Shown here one piece after another: positions 17,674 through 26,144 of a stretch of 64,000 bases of DNA; position 1 is the first letter of the stretch, and every line of letters begins with the position of its first letter. The position numbers and the translations under genes are program-made. Source of the DNA: Halorubrum lacusprofundi ATCC 49239 (GTDB lineage: Archaea > Halobacteriota > Halobacteria > Halobacteriales > Haloferacaceae); the NCBI RefSeq assembly GCF_000022205.1, contig NC_012029.1:2418001-2482000 (forward strand), in the 5' to 3' direction. The notes beneath the pieces were generated by a model. It ran no database searches and was not told where the DNA came from. It saw only the letters and a list, made by a program, of their open reading frames with translations.

Positions 17674-18573
17674 ATGACCGTCCTGCTCACCGGTGCACAC
17701 GGCACCGTTGGTACCGCGGTAACCGCGACCTCGGCGTACGACCACGTCCTGCTCGATCGGGAGCCGGCCCCCGACGAACTCGGTGACGGGAGCCCGCACC
17801 CACACCGCGATCGCGAGACTGTCGTCGTCGACGTGGGCGCAGACGGCGCAGTCGAGGCCCTCACGGACGCCATGACGGAACACGAGGTGGCGGCGATCGT
17901 CCACCTGGCCGGCGACCCGACCCTCTCCGCGACGTACGCGAGCGTCGAGCGAAACAACGTCCGCGGGACGCGGAACGTCCTCGAGGCCGCGTCGCGTGCC
18001 GGGGTCGGAACCGTCGTCTTCGCCTCCTCGAACCACGTCGTCGGGATGTACGAGACGGAGCACGCGCCTGCGCTGTACGCCCCCGATGAGGGCCCGACCG
18101 TCGACCACCGAAGCCCGATCCGTCCCGACTCCGACTACGGCGCGTCGAAGGCGGCCGGCGAGGCGTGGTGCCGGCTGTACGCCGAGCGGGAGGGGATCGA
18201 CTGCTACGCCCTCCGGATCGGCTCGGTCAGGGGCCCGGCGTTCGACCACCCGTTCGGCGACGCCGAGCGTGCGGTCGCCGCGGGCGACTGCGAGCGCGGC
18301 GACGACGACTACGAGACGGCCGTCGCCCGGATGCGCTGTACGTGGCTCTCGCGGCGCGATTGCGCCGCGCTCGTCGACGCGTGCCTCGACGACGGAACCG
18401 ACGGCGACAACACGTGTGGACCGAACCCCGACACCGTCGCTGGCGGCGCATTCGAAGTGTTCTACGGGGTCAGCGACAACCCGAACGGGTGGTTCGACCG
18501 CACCCACGCTCGCGAGCGGGTGGGCTACGAGCCGGCCGACTCCGGGAACGCGATGACCGAGCCGCCGCGATAA
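17674..18573 (+). CDS. NAD-dependent epimerase/dehydratase-family protein, Azf-like
   Basis: A 299-residue short-chain-type reductase. It has the Rossmann motif TGAHGTVGTA at residues 6-15, the segment HLAGDPTLSATYASVERNNV, a catalytic Ser region (VVFASSNHVVGMYE) and the YxxxK motif YGASKAAGE. The pattern resembles haloarchaeal glucose-6-phosphate dehydrogenase (Azf) and its uronate-dehydrogenase relatives. It lies next to fructose-1,6-bisphosphatase and aldolase, though on the opposite strand, which suits a hexose-phosphate role. The exact substrate is uncertain. A TATA-like GCTTATTCG ~28 bases upstream supports the start. Confidence 0.75.
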   Translation: MTVLLTGAHGTVGTAVTATSAYDHVLLDREPAPDELGDGSPHPHRDRETVVVDVGADGAVEALTDAMTEHEVAAIVHLAGDPTLSATYASVERNNVRGTRNVLEAASRAGVGTVVFASSNHVVGMYETEHAPALYAPDEGPTVDHRSPIRPDSDYGASKAAGEAWCRLYAEREGIDCYALRIGSVRGPAFDHPFGDAERAVAAGDCERGDDDYETAVARMRCTWLSRRDCAALVDACLDDGTDGDNTCGPNPDTVAGGAFEVFYGVSDNPNGWFDRTHARERVGYEPADSGNAMTEPPR

Positions 18574-18630
18574 CCCGACAAAGACGCGGCGAAGTCCCAG
18601 AATCGCTGCCGTCTCGGGACCGTCGCCGGG

Positions 18631-19518
18631 TCACTCGTTTGCGAGCGCGTCCTCAAGCCGCTCGACCAGCGCCTCGTTACCGACGTAGAGCGGGATGCGG
18701 TCGTGGACGCCCTCGGACTCGACGTCGAGAATGTCGGTCTCACCGTTCGAGGCCGCCCCGCCCGCTTTCTCGACGATGTACGCGATCGGGTTCGCCTCGA
18801 AGGAGAGCCGGAGTTTCCCGTCCGGCGCGTCGACGAGGGCGGGGTACGCGAAGATTCCGCCGTAGGTGAGCACTTGGTTCACGTCTCCGACCATGGCGCC
18901 GCCGTAGCGGAGCTTCAGCTCGTCTTCGATCTCACGGGCGTAGGCGGTGAAGTCGTCCGGCCAGTCGGGGACGCGCCCGCCGAACCCGTACACGAGGGGG
19001 TCCTCGGGGAGCCGCAGGTCGTCCTCGACGACCGAACGGGAGACGCCGCCGTCACCGTCACCCTCAACTACCTCCTCGCGCACGCCGTCGTCGTCGGCGA
19101 CGATCATCGTCGTGATGGGGCCGTAGAGCACGTAGCCGGCGGCGACGAGGTCGCGTCCGGTCGCAGGGAGCGGCGCGTCGTATACCCCGACGACGGTCCC
19201 CATCGCGTTGTTCGACCGGAGATTCGAGGAGCCGTCGAGGGGATCGATCGCGACCGCGTACGCGTCCTCGCCGACTCCGCCGCCGGCGTCGACGGCGGCC
19301 TCGCGCTCCTCACTGACGAACGAGCCGACGCCGTCGACCGCGGTCAGCGCGTCTGCGAGCAGTTCGTCCGCGTAGAGGTCGCCGGCCATGACGCTCTCGC
19401 CGGAGGGGTTGTCCGTCCCGCTCTCGACGCGTCGACCGGGGAGCGCGGCGCGGATCTCGGGGGCCGTGACCGCGACCGCGTCGAAGATCGCCTCGACGAT
19501 CGGGTCAGTCTCTGTCAT
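18631..19518 (-). CDS. fbp: Fructose-1,6-bisphosphatase (class I, FBPase/IMPase fold)
   Basis: Gluconeogenic enzyme that removes the C1 phosphate from fructose-1,6-bisphosphate; 295 residues. The metal-binding motif DPLDGSSNL is at about residues 92-100. Other class I features are [13 protein letters not shown] and [12 protein letters not shown] in the first half, and [20 protein letters not shown] and [20 protein letters not shown] in the second. Start overlaps the aldolase stop by one base (TGATG), so the two gluconeogenic enzymes are co-translated. Confidence 0.92.
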   Translation of the reverse strand: MTETDPIVEAIFDAVAVTAPEIRAALPGRRVESGTDNPSGESVMAGDLYADELLADALTAVDGVGSFVSEEREAAVDAGGGVGEDAYAVAIDPLDGSSNLRSNNAMGTVVGVYDAPLPATGRDLVAAGYVLYGPITTMIVADDDGVREEVVEGDGDGGVSRSVVEDDLRLPEDPLVYGFGGRVPDWPDDFTAYAREIEDELKLRYGGAMVGDVNQVLTYGGIFAYPALVDAPDGKLRLSFEANPIAYIVEKAGGAASNGETDILDVESEGVHDRIPLYVGNEALVERLEDALANE

Positions 19519-20318
19519 CAGTCGTCGTCGGCGATCGCGATCGCCTCGTCCAGCTCGACCTCCTCGAAGACCACGGCTTCGAGCGCGTCGAGGATACGCT
19601 CGGGGTCGTCGCGCTGGAAGACGTTCCGACCGACCGCGAGCCCGGTCGCACCCGCGTCGATCGCGTCTGCGACGTTCCGGAGGAACGCCTTGTCGTCGCG
19701 CATCGTGCCGCCGGACATCACAACTTTCGTGGGGCCGGCCATCCGGACGGCCTCGCCCATCGCCTCAGCGGAGCCGGGGTACTTCACCTTCACCACGTCG
19801 GCACCGAGCTCTAACCCGAGCCGGGCCGCGTACGAGATGGTGTCGGGGCTCGTGTCGTTTTTGACGCCCTGCCCGCGCGGGTACGACCACATGACGACGC
19901 CCATGTCGTGTTCACGGGCGCCCTCCTGAGCTGCCTTGAACTCCTCGGCCATCTCGACCTCGTGGTTCGAGCCGCCGTAGAGGGTGAAGCCGATCGCGTC
20001 GGCGCCGAGGTCGGCGGCGTACTCGGCCGAGCAGTTGACGGGGCTGTCGGGTTCGCCCATCCAGAGGCTCGAGGTACCGTTCAGCTTCAACAGGAGGTTC
20101 ACGTCCTCCTCGTAGTCGGGGTAGTACGCCTCGGCGATCCCCTTCTGTACGGCCAGCGCGGTGACCGCGTCGTGGCTGGCGAGCTCGAACAACCGTTCCG
20201 GGTCCGCGGTCGACGGATTCGGGTCGAAATCGACCGGACCGTGTTCGAGCCCGTGGTCGTACGCGAGGATAAGCGACTTACCGTCCCGTGAGATGGCGTC
20301 GTCGGCGTGAGGAAGCAT
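19518..20318 (-). CDS. Class I fructose-bisphosphate aldolase, archaeal type
   Basis: A 266-residue archaeal class I aldolase that interconverts fructose-1,6-bisphosphate with two triose phosphates. Signatures are [19 protein letters not shown] near the start, [20 protein letters not shown], and the Schiff-base region [10 protein letters not shown] (Lys177 or Lys179). The phosphate-binding end is [15 protein letters not shown] and [14 protein letters not shown] related enzyme in aromatic amino-acid synthesis (ADTH synthase) shares this fold, but the operon with FBPase argues for sugar metabolism. A T-run TATA-like box lies ~27 bases upstream, so the transcript is probably leaderless. Confidence 0.88.
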   Translation of the reverse strand: MLPHADDAISRDGKSLILAYDHGLEHGPVDFDPNPSTADPERLFELASHDAVTALAVQKGIAEAYYPDYEEDVNLLLKLNGTSSLWMGEPDSPVNCSAEYAADLGADAIGFTLYGGSNHEVEMAEEFKAAQEGAREHDMGVVMWSYPRGQGVKNDTSPDTISYAARLGLELGADVVKVKYPGSAEAMGEAVRMAGPTKVVMSGGTMRDDKAFLRNVADAIDAGATGLAVGRNVFQRDDPERILDALEAVVFEEVELDEAIAIADDD

Positions 20319-20540
20319 CAGTTCATACTCCAGTTACATCCGTAAAAAAGACTAGGGTCATTCGAGTGGTAGTGACGAACGTTAAACGGGGCTTACCATG
20401 CGTCTTTTCCGCACCAAAGGCCAATTCAGTCGTGAACACAATTACTACTCAGATAGTTAATTACCGGCAGCCATCACAGATCGCGGCTCTCCGTTCTCGG
20501 AGTCACAATACTTACCACCTCCGGCGCGACAGCCTCCCGC

Positions 20541-21398
20541 ATGCGGGAGCTATCTGACATCGGCGTCGTCGGCGTGGTCGGGGCCGGCACGATGGGCAAC
20601 GGGATCGCACAGGTCGCGGCGACCGCCGGCTACGAGGTTGTGATGCGCGACATCGAGTCGGAGTACGTCGAGCGCGGGCTCGACAGCATCGACGACAGCC
20701 TCGCCCGGCTCGACGAGAAAGGCCGGCTCGACGAGGACCCAGCGGCGATCCGCGACCGGATCGAGGGGACCACTGACCTCGACGCCCTCGCGGCCGCGGA
20801 CGTGGTCGTCGAGGCCGCCGTCGAGAACCTCGACGTAAAGAAAGACATCTTCGCCGACCTCGACGGGGTGACCGACGACGACGTGGTGCTCGCGACCAAC
20901 ACCTCGACGCTGTCGATCACGACCATCGCGAGCGCCACCGACCGCGCGAGCGACGTGATCGGGCTCCACTTCATGAACCCGGTCCCGATCATGGACGGCG
21001 TGGAGGTTGTCGTCGGGGAGCGCACCGCCGACCCCGTCGTCGACTTCGCGCACGCCTTTGCCGAGGACCTCGGCAAGGAGACGTGGGAGGCCGACGACAA
21101 GCCCGGCTTCGTCACGAACCGGATCCTGATGCCGTGGATCAACGAGGGCGTCCGCGCGTACGACGAGGGCGTCGCCGACAGGGAGGACATCGACCGCGGG
21201 ATGACACTCGGCACGAACGTCCCGATGGGACCCCTCGAACTCGCCGACCACATCGGGCTCGACGTGGTGTTGGACGCCAGCGAGACGCTCCATACCGAGC
21301 TCGGCGACCGGTACAAGCCGGCGTACCTCGTCAAGCGCAAGGTGGAGGCCGGTGACCTCGGCAAGAAGACCGGGAAAGGGTTCTACGAGTACGAGTAA
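20541..21398 (+). CDS. 3-hydroxyacyl-CoA (3-hydroxybutyryl-CoA) dehydrogenase
   Basis: A 285-residue NAD-dependent enzyme of fatty-acid beta-oxidation or acetoacetyl-CoA reduction. The N-terminal NAD motif is VGAGTMGNGIAQVAATAGYE. The catalytic-domain signature is VIGLHFMNPVPIMDGVEVV, followed by DDKPGFVTNRILMPWINEG and the C-terminal MTLGTNVPMGPLELADHIGL. This matches the ~280-residue Hbd type rather than the long fused beta-oxidation enzymes. It is divergent from the aldolase gene and shares a ~220-base intergenic region with it. Confidence 0.93.
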   Translation: MRELSDIGVVGVVGAGTMGNGIAQVAATAGYEVVMRDIESEYVERGLDSIDDSLARLDEKGRLDEDPAAIRDRIEGTTDLDALAAADVVVEAAVENLDVKKDIFADLDGVTDDDVVLATNTSTLSITTIASATDRASDVIGLHFMNPVPIMDGVEVVVGERTADPVVDFAHAFAEDLGKETWEADDKPGFVTNRILMPWINEGVRAYDEGVADREDIDRGMTLGTNVPMGPLELADHIGLDVVLDASETLHTELGDRYKPAYLVKRKVEAGDLGKKTGKGFYEYE

Positions 21399-21404
21399 GC
21401 GCGA

Positions 21405-22088
21405 TCAGGCTCCCTTAGCGCCCTCGGCGTCCTTGTCGTTGCTCGCGGTCCACCGACGCGCGCCGGGAAGCAGGCCGACGAGTTTCGTCACGTAGCCGAA
21501 CTTGAAGAGGCCGAACTGAGAGAGCGCACCGAGCGCGAACACGGCGAGGAACGCGGGCGCGGTCACGTCGAACAGCAGCGGTTCGACCGACGTTTGCGCG
21601 GTGGCCGCGTCCAGCGTTGCGGGCGTGATCGACCGCGACGCGAACGCCGCGCCGATGAAGGCCGTCGAGACGACGAGCGTCGTCCGGCTCAACACGAACC
21701 CGAACAGCGCGCCGACCGCGACGCCCGCCAGCGTAGCGCCGACGAGGAGGAGGGTCCCCTCGATCCCGGCCGCGTCGGCCGCGTACATCGGGCCGACCGC
21801 GAACCGCCCGGCGAAGCCGCCGACGAGCCCACCGATGGCAACGACCGCGAAGGAGAGCCCGGCGTACGCCAGGAAGCCGCCGACTGCGGCGCCGACCGCG
21901 ACCGCCGCGCCGGTGAGGACCAGCCCGTCGACCGCGATCAGTCCGGCGAGGTTCGGCGCGGCGAGGTAGCCCGCACCGGCGCCGACGAGGACCCCGGTCA
22001 GCGCAACGGCGTAGACGGAGACCGCGGCGCCGACGAACGCGAGGAGCAGTCCCGCGACGACGAGTCCGGCAGTGAGTGGCGTAAGCAT
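21405..22088 (-). CDS. Polytopic membrane protein, Gly/Ala-rich, function unknown
   Basis: A 227-residue protein that is almost entirely hydrophobic up to residue ~205, with about six or seven predicted membrane segments rich in Ala, Gly and Val, then a short basic and acidic tail (GARRWTASNDKDAEG). The arrangement resembles small multi-pass TMEM198/DUF4203-like families, but I cannot assign one. It is convergent with the hydroxyacyl-CoA dehydrogenase gene, six bases apart. A TATA-like TTTTAAGTC lies about 27 bases before the ATG. Confidence 0.7.
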   Translation of the reverse strand: MLTPLTAGLVVAGLLLAFVGAAVSVYAVALTGVLVGAGAGYLAAPNLAGLIAVDGLVLTGAAVAVGAAVGGFLAYAGLSFAVVAIGGLVGGFAGRFAVGPMYAADAAGIEGTLLLVGATLAGVAVGALFGFVLSRTTLVVSTAFIGAAFASRSITPATLDAATAQTSVEPLLFDVTAPAFLAVFALGALSQFGLFKFGYVTKLVGLLPGARRWTASNDKDAEGAKGA

Positions 22089-22167
22089 GTCACCACGTGG
22101 AGACCCGTCCGACTTAAAAGGTCGCGGGACTGGACGACGGCGACGCGGGGCCGTCCGTCGGACGCGC

Positions 22168-22446
22168 TCACCGCCCCCGACGCCCGGCCTGCCGATCGAC
22201 GTATCGGGTGTAGCCGCCGACGGCGAGGCCGAACCCGACCACGATCAGCCCGAGCCCGAGCATGCGGGTCGTTCCCAGCGTCATGAGTGCGAGGATCACG
22301 CCGAAGACGAAGGCGAACACGCCGGCGACGACGACGCCGACGTCGAGGAGCGGCGACGGTTGGACGGTCTCGCAGTGGGGACAGATCTGCGCGTCGCTCG
22401 GGATCGGCTCCCGGCAGTCGACGCAGTGGACGCGATCGCGGGACAC
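22168..22446 (-). CDS. Zinc-ribbon membrane protein with GTG start
   Basis: A 92-residue protein. Two CxxC pairs (CVDC and CPHC, residues ~8-26) form a small zinc ribbon. Two membrane segments follow (LLDVGVVVAGVFAFVFGVI and LGLGLIVVGFGLAVGG), and a basic end. The GTG at 22446 was chosen over the upstream ATG because a TATA-like box (CTTATAAGTC on the minus strand, near 22474) is ~28 bases away, which gives a leaderless GTG transcript, and because the upstream residues look random. Typical of haloarchaeal zinc-ribbon membrane proteins of unknown role. Confidence 0.75.
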   Translation of the reverse strand: MSRDRVHCVDCREPIPSDAQICPHCETVQPSPLLDVGVVVAGVFAFVFGVILALMTLGTTRMLGLGLIVVGFGLAVGGYTRYVDRQAGRRGR

Positions 22447-22551
22447 GCAAGGGCGTTTGCGAGTCACCGACTTATAAGCGATCAAGTACTCGGGAGCGAG
22501 CGCTTCCACAGACGCAGCCGGTGTTTTATGAGAAGGAGACCGCGGATCGAC

Positions 22552-22700
22552 GGCGGCTACCTCCAAAGCCCGCACCGCGACCGCACCTCAGGCCTCCCCA
22601 GCCTCGGCGGACGGGTCAGCGCGGCGCCGCCCGCGCTGACCCGCCGCCTCCCTCGCGGGCCCCTCGCGGCCGCCAGAGGCGGCCGCTCGGAGGCGCGCCA
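22552..22700 (+). ncRNA. Putative structured RNA element, copy C (short form)
   Basis: Non-coding element in a ~315-base gap. A TATA-like TTTTATG near 22527 is 32 bases before box 1 (ACCTCCAAAGCCC, 22559). Unlike the copies at 29.5 and 62.1 kb it goes straight from box 1 to box 3 (CCTCCCCAGCCTCG, 22593-22606). Box 3 is followed by a hairpin with a perfect 12-base inner stem (22612-22623 with 22632-22643), box 4 (CTCCCTCG, 22648), a perfect 9-base terminal hairpin (22666-22686) and the shared end GGCGCGCCA (22692-22700). Transcription is not proven. Confidence 0.65.
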
Positions 22701-22760
22701 CGAGGTACGGATCTCATAAATCGCGATCGACGGTCGATCGGTGCGCTGCTCAGCCCGCCC

Positions 22761-24077
22761 TCAGTCCGCCGTCGCCGCGGCCGCGGCGTCCTCGCCCGCG
22801 CCGAGCGTCTCCTCGACCTGCGTCACGACAGTCACGAGTGCGACGACGGCGAGCGCGGCGCCGACCGCGAAGGGCACGACGAAGCCGAAGCCGACGAGCC
22901 AGCCGGACGCGAGCGGCCCGACCGCGACGCCGAAGCCGAACCCCATCGTGAGCACCGACAGCGTCGTGCCGGACTCGCCCTCCCGCGCGAGGTCGCCCGC
23001 GAGCGCCAGCGACGGCGCGAACACGCACGCGACGGCGACCCCCTGCGCCAGCCGGACGAGCGTCATCACCAGCGGGTCGGTGACGATTCCCTGCAGGAGC
23101 GTCGTGGGGGCGAGCAGCACGAACCCGGCCAGCAGAAAGGGCCGGCGCCCGATCCGGTCGCTGGCCTGCCCGACGGGCACCTGAAACAGGACGTTCGCGA
23201 TGGTGACCGCCGCGAACTGGAGGCCGAACCACACCGGCGGCTGGTCGAGTCGGGCGTTCACCTGCGTCTGGAGCGTCGCGTACAGCGCGATACAGATCCC
23301 CATCGCGACCGTCGCCAAGCCGAGCGCGAACACCGGGTCGAGCAGGCGGCCCTCACCGCGGACCCGGATCGAGAGGTCGTCGCTCGCCTCGCTCGACTTG
23401 GCGGCGTCGCGCACGAGGAGGAAGACGAGGGCGAAGCTGAGATACGCGCCGGCGCAGGCGGCCGCGAACGCGGCGTCGAACCCGTCGAGGACCGGGAGCC
23501 CGATCGCGGAGAGGTCGTACGGGCCGCGCTCGACGACGACGCCGGCGAGGACCGGACCGAAGCCGAAACCGATCAGCCGGAACGTGTTGTACACGCCGAA
23601 GTTCCCGCCGCGGTCGGCGTCGCTCGCGGCGTACTCGTTGACCAGCGCGACCGTCGCCGGGATGATGAGCGCCGCGCCGAATCCCTGGGCGGCGCGGAGC
23701 GCGATCAGCTGCCAGTAGGCGTCCGCGATCATGTAGAGCCCGCTGGCGGTTCCCAAAAGCAGGATTCCGGCCAACACGAAGGGCCGGCGCACGCCCATCC
23801 GGTCCGAGAGCCGACCCGTCAGGGGCTGTGAGAAGCTGTTGAGAAAGCCGAACAGCGAGAGTACGACCCCGATGAGCAGCGGCTCGGTTAGGGTCACCGA
23901 CGCCGCGCCGACCCCGACCGCTGTTCCGAGAAGCGACTCAATATCGATCAGGTCGCTCGCGATATACAGCGGCAGGACGACGATGAGAAAGGAGTTGCCG
24001 GCGGCGCCGACCATCCGGGCGAGCGCGAGCACGATCACCCGGCGATCGGTGTCGGCGACGCCCGAGAGCAGTCCCAT
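22761..24077 (-). CDS. MFS transporter
   Basis: A major-facilitator permease of 438 residues from the ATG at 24077. Twelve hydrophobic segments are visible. The MFS loop motif is QPLTGRLSDRMGVRRPFVLAG after the second helix and VGQASDRIGRRPFLLAG in the second half. This layout suits a multidrug or small-solute exporter, but the substrate cannot be told. A TATA-like CGCCTTTG lies ~27 bases upstream of 24077, which argues against the earlier ATG at 24104. A repeat-element copy lies just past its end. Confidence 0.85.
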   Translation of the reverse strand: MGLLSGVADTDRRVIVLALARMVGAAGNSFLIVVLPLYIASDLIDIESLLGTAVGVGAASVTLTEPLLIGVVLSLFGFLNSFSQPLTGRLSDRMGVRRPFVLAGILLLGTASGLYMIADAYWQLIALRAAQGFGAALIIPATVALVNEYAASDADRGGNFGVYNTFRLIGFGFGPVLAGVVVERGPYDLSAIGLPVLDGFDAAFAAACAGAYLSFALVFLLVRDAAKSSEASDDLSIRVRGEGRLLDPVFALGLATVAMGICIALYATLQTQVNARLDQPPVWFGLQFAAVTIANVLFQVPVGQASDRIGRRPFLLAGFVLLAPTTLLQGIVTDPLVMTLVRLAQGVAVACVFAPSLALAGDLAREGESGTTLSVLTMGFGFGVAVGPLASGWLVGFGFVVPFAVGAALAVVALVTVVTQVEETLGAGEDAAAAATAD

Positions 24078-24191
24078 CGGTCGGGAGTTCGCCCGCGAGG
24101 ACAAAGGCGTTTGCGAACGGCGGGGATCGATCCGGTTCCGGCGGCGGAGTGCGGTCCCGCAACGACCGATTCCGGTTCCGGCGGCGAGACG

Positions 24192-25535
24192 CTACTCCGC
24201 CGACGCCGGGCGTCTGATCCCCCGGATCTCGAACCGCGCCCCGCCGTCGGCCGCGTCGACCGCCTCGACGGTCCACCCGTGGGCGGTGGCGATCTCTTTG
24301 ACGATCGCCAGCCCGAACCCGGTGTTCCCGGAGACCGCGCTCGCGCCGGGCTCGAAGAGGTTCTCGCGGACCGTGTCGGGAATTCCGGACCCGTCGTCCT
24401 CGACGAAGAACCCGTCCGAGAGGTCACCGACACGGATCTGTACGTCGTCGCCGGCGTGTTCCACGCCATTACGAATGAGGTTCTCGAACAGGTTGCGGAG
24501 TCGGTCCGGGTCGGCCAGCGCCTCGCCGTCGACCTCGACTGACAGCGAGGCCGGGCCGGTGTCGACCGTCTCCCAGCTGTCGGCGACAACCTCGGCGACG
24601 GCGACCGGCTCCGGGTCGCCGACGGTCTCGCCCTCGCGGGCGAGCGTGAGGGTGTGTTCGACGATCGACTCGATCCGATCGAGCGCGTCGGCCGCGGCGT
24701 CGAGATGCGATGAGTCATCGGCCAGCTCCCGCGCGAGCTCGACGCGGCCCTGCGCGACGTTGAGTGGGTTCCGAAGGTCGTGCGAGACGATGCCCGCGAA
24801 GGAGTCGAGCCGATCGTTCTGGCGTTCGAGCGCCGCCTCGCGGTCCTTGAACGCCGTGATATTCTCCTGGAAGCCGACCCACTCCGAGACGGACCCGTCG
24901 CCGGCGCGGATCGGCGCGACGCTGACCCGGTTCCAGAACGGCGTGCCTTCCTTCCGGTAGTTCAACAGCTCGACGCTTTCCGGCTCCTCGGCGTCGATCG
25001 CCTCCCGGAGCCGGGCGACCGGCCTCTCGTCGGTGTCTTCTCCCTGCAGGAACCGGCAGTTGACGCCGACCGCGTCGTCACGGTCGTAGCCGGTCATCTC
25101 GACGAACCGGTCGTTGACGTACACCATCGGGTTGTCCGACAGGGCCGGGTCGGAGATCGTGATGCCGACGGGGGCCTCGTCGAGCGCCCGCGTCTTCGTC
25201 TCCAGTTCCTCGCGGCGCGCGCGCTCGTCGGAGACGTCTCGGAGGATGCCGACGCTCCCCTCGAACTCCTCGCTCTCGTACGGGAGCGCGGCCATGTGGT
25301 CTCGACAGGGGATCGGCTCGCCCGCCTTCGGAACGATATCTACCGAGAAGTGCACCACCTCGGGCCCAGTACTCGAAAGGACCCGACCCAGCCGGTCCTC
25401 GGCCTCGTCGACCGCCGCGTCGTCCTTTATCAGTCCCGGGGTGCTGCCGATTATCTCTTCGCGGTCGTAGCCGGTCAGCTCCGCGAACGGCTCGTTGACG
25501 AAGCGGAAGACGCCGGTCTCGTCGACGACGTACAC
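24192..25535 (-). CDS. PAS-PAS histidine kinase, downstream part of an amber-split gene
   Basis: This 447-residue part holds PAS 1 (GVFRFVNEPFAELTGYDREE), PAS 2 (VYVNDRFVEMTGYDRDDAVG), the H-box with His252 (IVSHDLRNPLNV) and an intact ATPase domain (N box FENLIRNGVEHAG, G1 VEDDGSGIPD, G2 GFGLAIVKE). It is in the same frame as the receiver gene at 25656-25973, separated by an amber codon. The 120 bases after the amber (KGGPEQLRRLANRVEQAVEE) encode a linker of the type normally found inside one protein. The first ATG after it is used here as the start, but no promoter or ribosome site is evident, so expression is doubtful. Confidence 0.75.
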   Translation of the reverse strand: MYVVDETGVFRFVNEPFAELTGYDREEIIGSTPGLIKDDAAVDEAEDRLGRVLSSTGPEVVHFSVDIVPKAGEPIPCRDHMAALPYESEEFEGSVGILRDVSDERARREELETKTRALDEAPVGITISDPALSDNPMVYVNDRFVEMTGYDRDDAVGVNCRFLQGEDTDERPVARLREAIDAEEPESVELLNYRKEGTPFWNRVSVAPIRAGDGSVSEWVGFQENITAFKDREAALERQNDRLDSFAGIVSHDLRNPLNVAQGRVELARELADDSSHLDAAADALDRIESIVEHTLTLAREGETVGDPEPVAVAEVVADSWETVDTGPASLSVEVDGEALADPDRLRNLFENLIRNGVEHAGDDVQIRVGDLSDGFFVEDDGSGIPDTVRENLFEPGASAVSGNTGFGLAIVKEIATAHGWTVEAVDAADGGARFEIRGIRRPASAE

Positions 25536-25655
25536 GGGGTACCCGAGCGCGTCGATGATCGTCGAGTAGCGGTCGGCGATCTCGCGGGTCCGGTGCTCTT
25601 CGACCGCCTGCTCGACCCGGTTCGCGAGCCGGCGGAGCTGCTCGGGACCGCCCTT

Positions 25656-25973
25656 CTAGAAGTACCCGGTGACTCCCGCGTTAAGCGCTTGGCTGGCGAT
25701 CTCCTCGGACCCCTTCCCGGTGTAGAGAACGAACGGGAGCCGGCGGTGTGCCGCGTGAACGGCCTCGAACAGCTCCAGCCCGTCCATGCCGGGCATGTCG
25801 TAGTCGCTGACGACGCAGTCGAACTCGCCCTCGTCGAGCGCGTCGGCCGCGGCCGACGGCTCGGTGACGCTCGTCACCGCGACGGACGCCAGCTCGCGTT
25901 CGAGGAACGCCTCCGTGAGGTCCAGCACGGACGGGTCGTCGTCGACGTGTAACACGTCGATCCGTTCGGACAT
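25656..25973 (-). CDS. Response-regulator receiver, upstream part of an amber-split gene
   Basis: A 105-residue receiver domain: acidic pocket VDDD (10-13), phospho-acceptor Asp57 (CVVSDYDMPGMDG) and the conserved Lys (VLYTGKGSEEI). It ends GVTGYF, then TAG at 25656-25658, then an open frame into the PAS/histidine-kinase region. In related haloarchaeal proteins a Gln or similar residue is usual at this spot and the receiver continues into the kinase, so CAG to TAG is the simplest explanation. A TATA-like GTTTATCTG box ~27 bases upstream of the ATG shows the gene has a proper promoter. The last helix of the receiver fold is probably missing. Confidence 0.8.
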   Translation of the reverse strand: MSERIDVLHVDDDPSVLDLTEAFLERELASVAVTSVTEPSAAADALDEGEFDCVVSDYDMPGMDGLELFEAVHAAHRRLPFVLYTGKGSEEIASQALNAGVTGYF

Positions 25974-26144
25974 GGCGCGGTCTTCGGGCCGTCCAGATAA
26001 ACGGATATCGGCTCAGCTATCAGTTCTGAGGATCGTCGGGCGTCGACGGCCGCGGTCGGAGGCGTTCCGTCCACGAGCGAGGGTCGTTTCACTATCGCCG
26101 CGCGTGGCTGGTTCTTAAGGCCGCCCGGCGCGGAGCCTCGGGCG

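Noticed and set aside
25656-25658. TAG read as pyrrolysine
   Set aside because: No pyrrolysine genes are seen here and the residue is at a place where Gln is usual; nonsense mutation is simpler.
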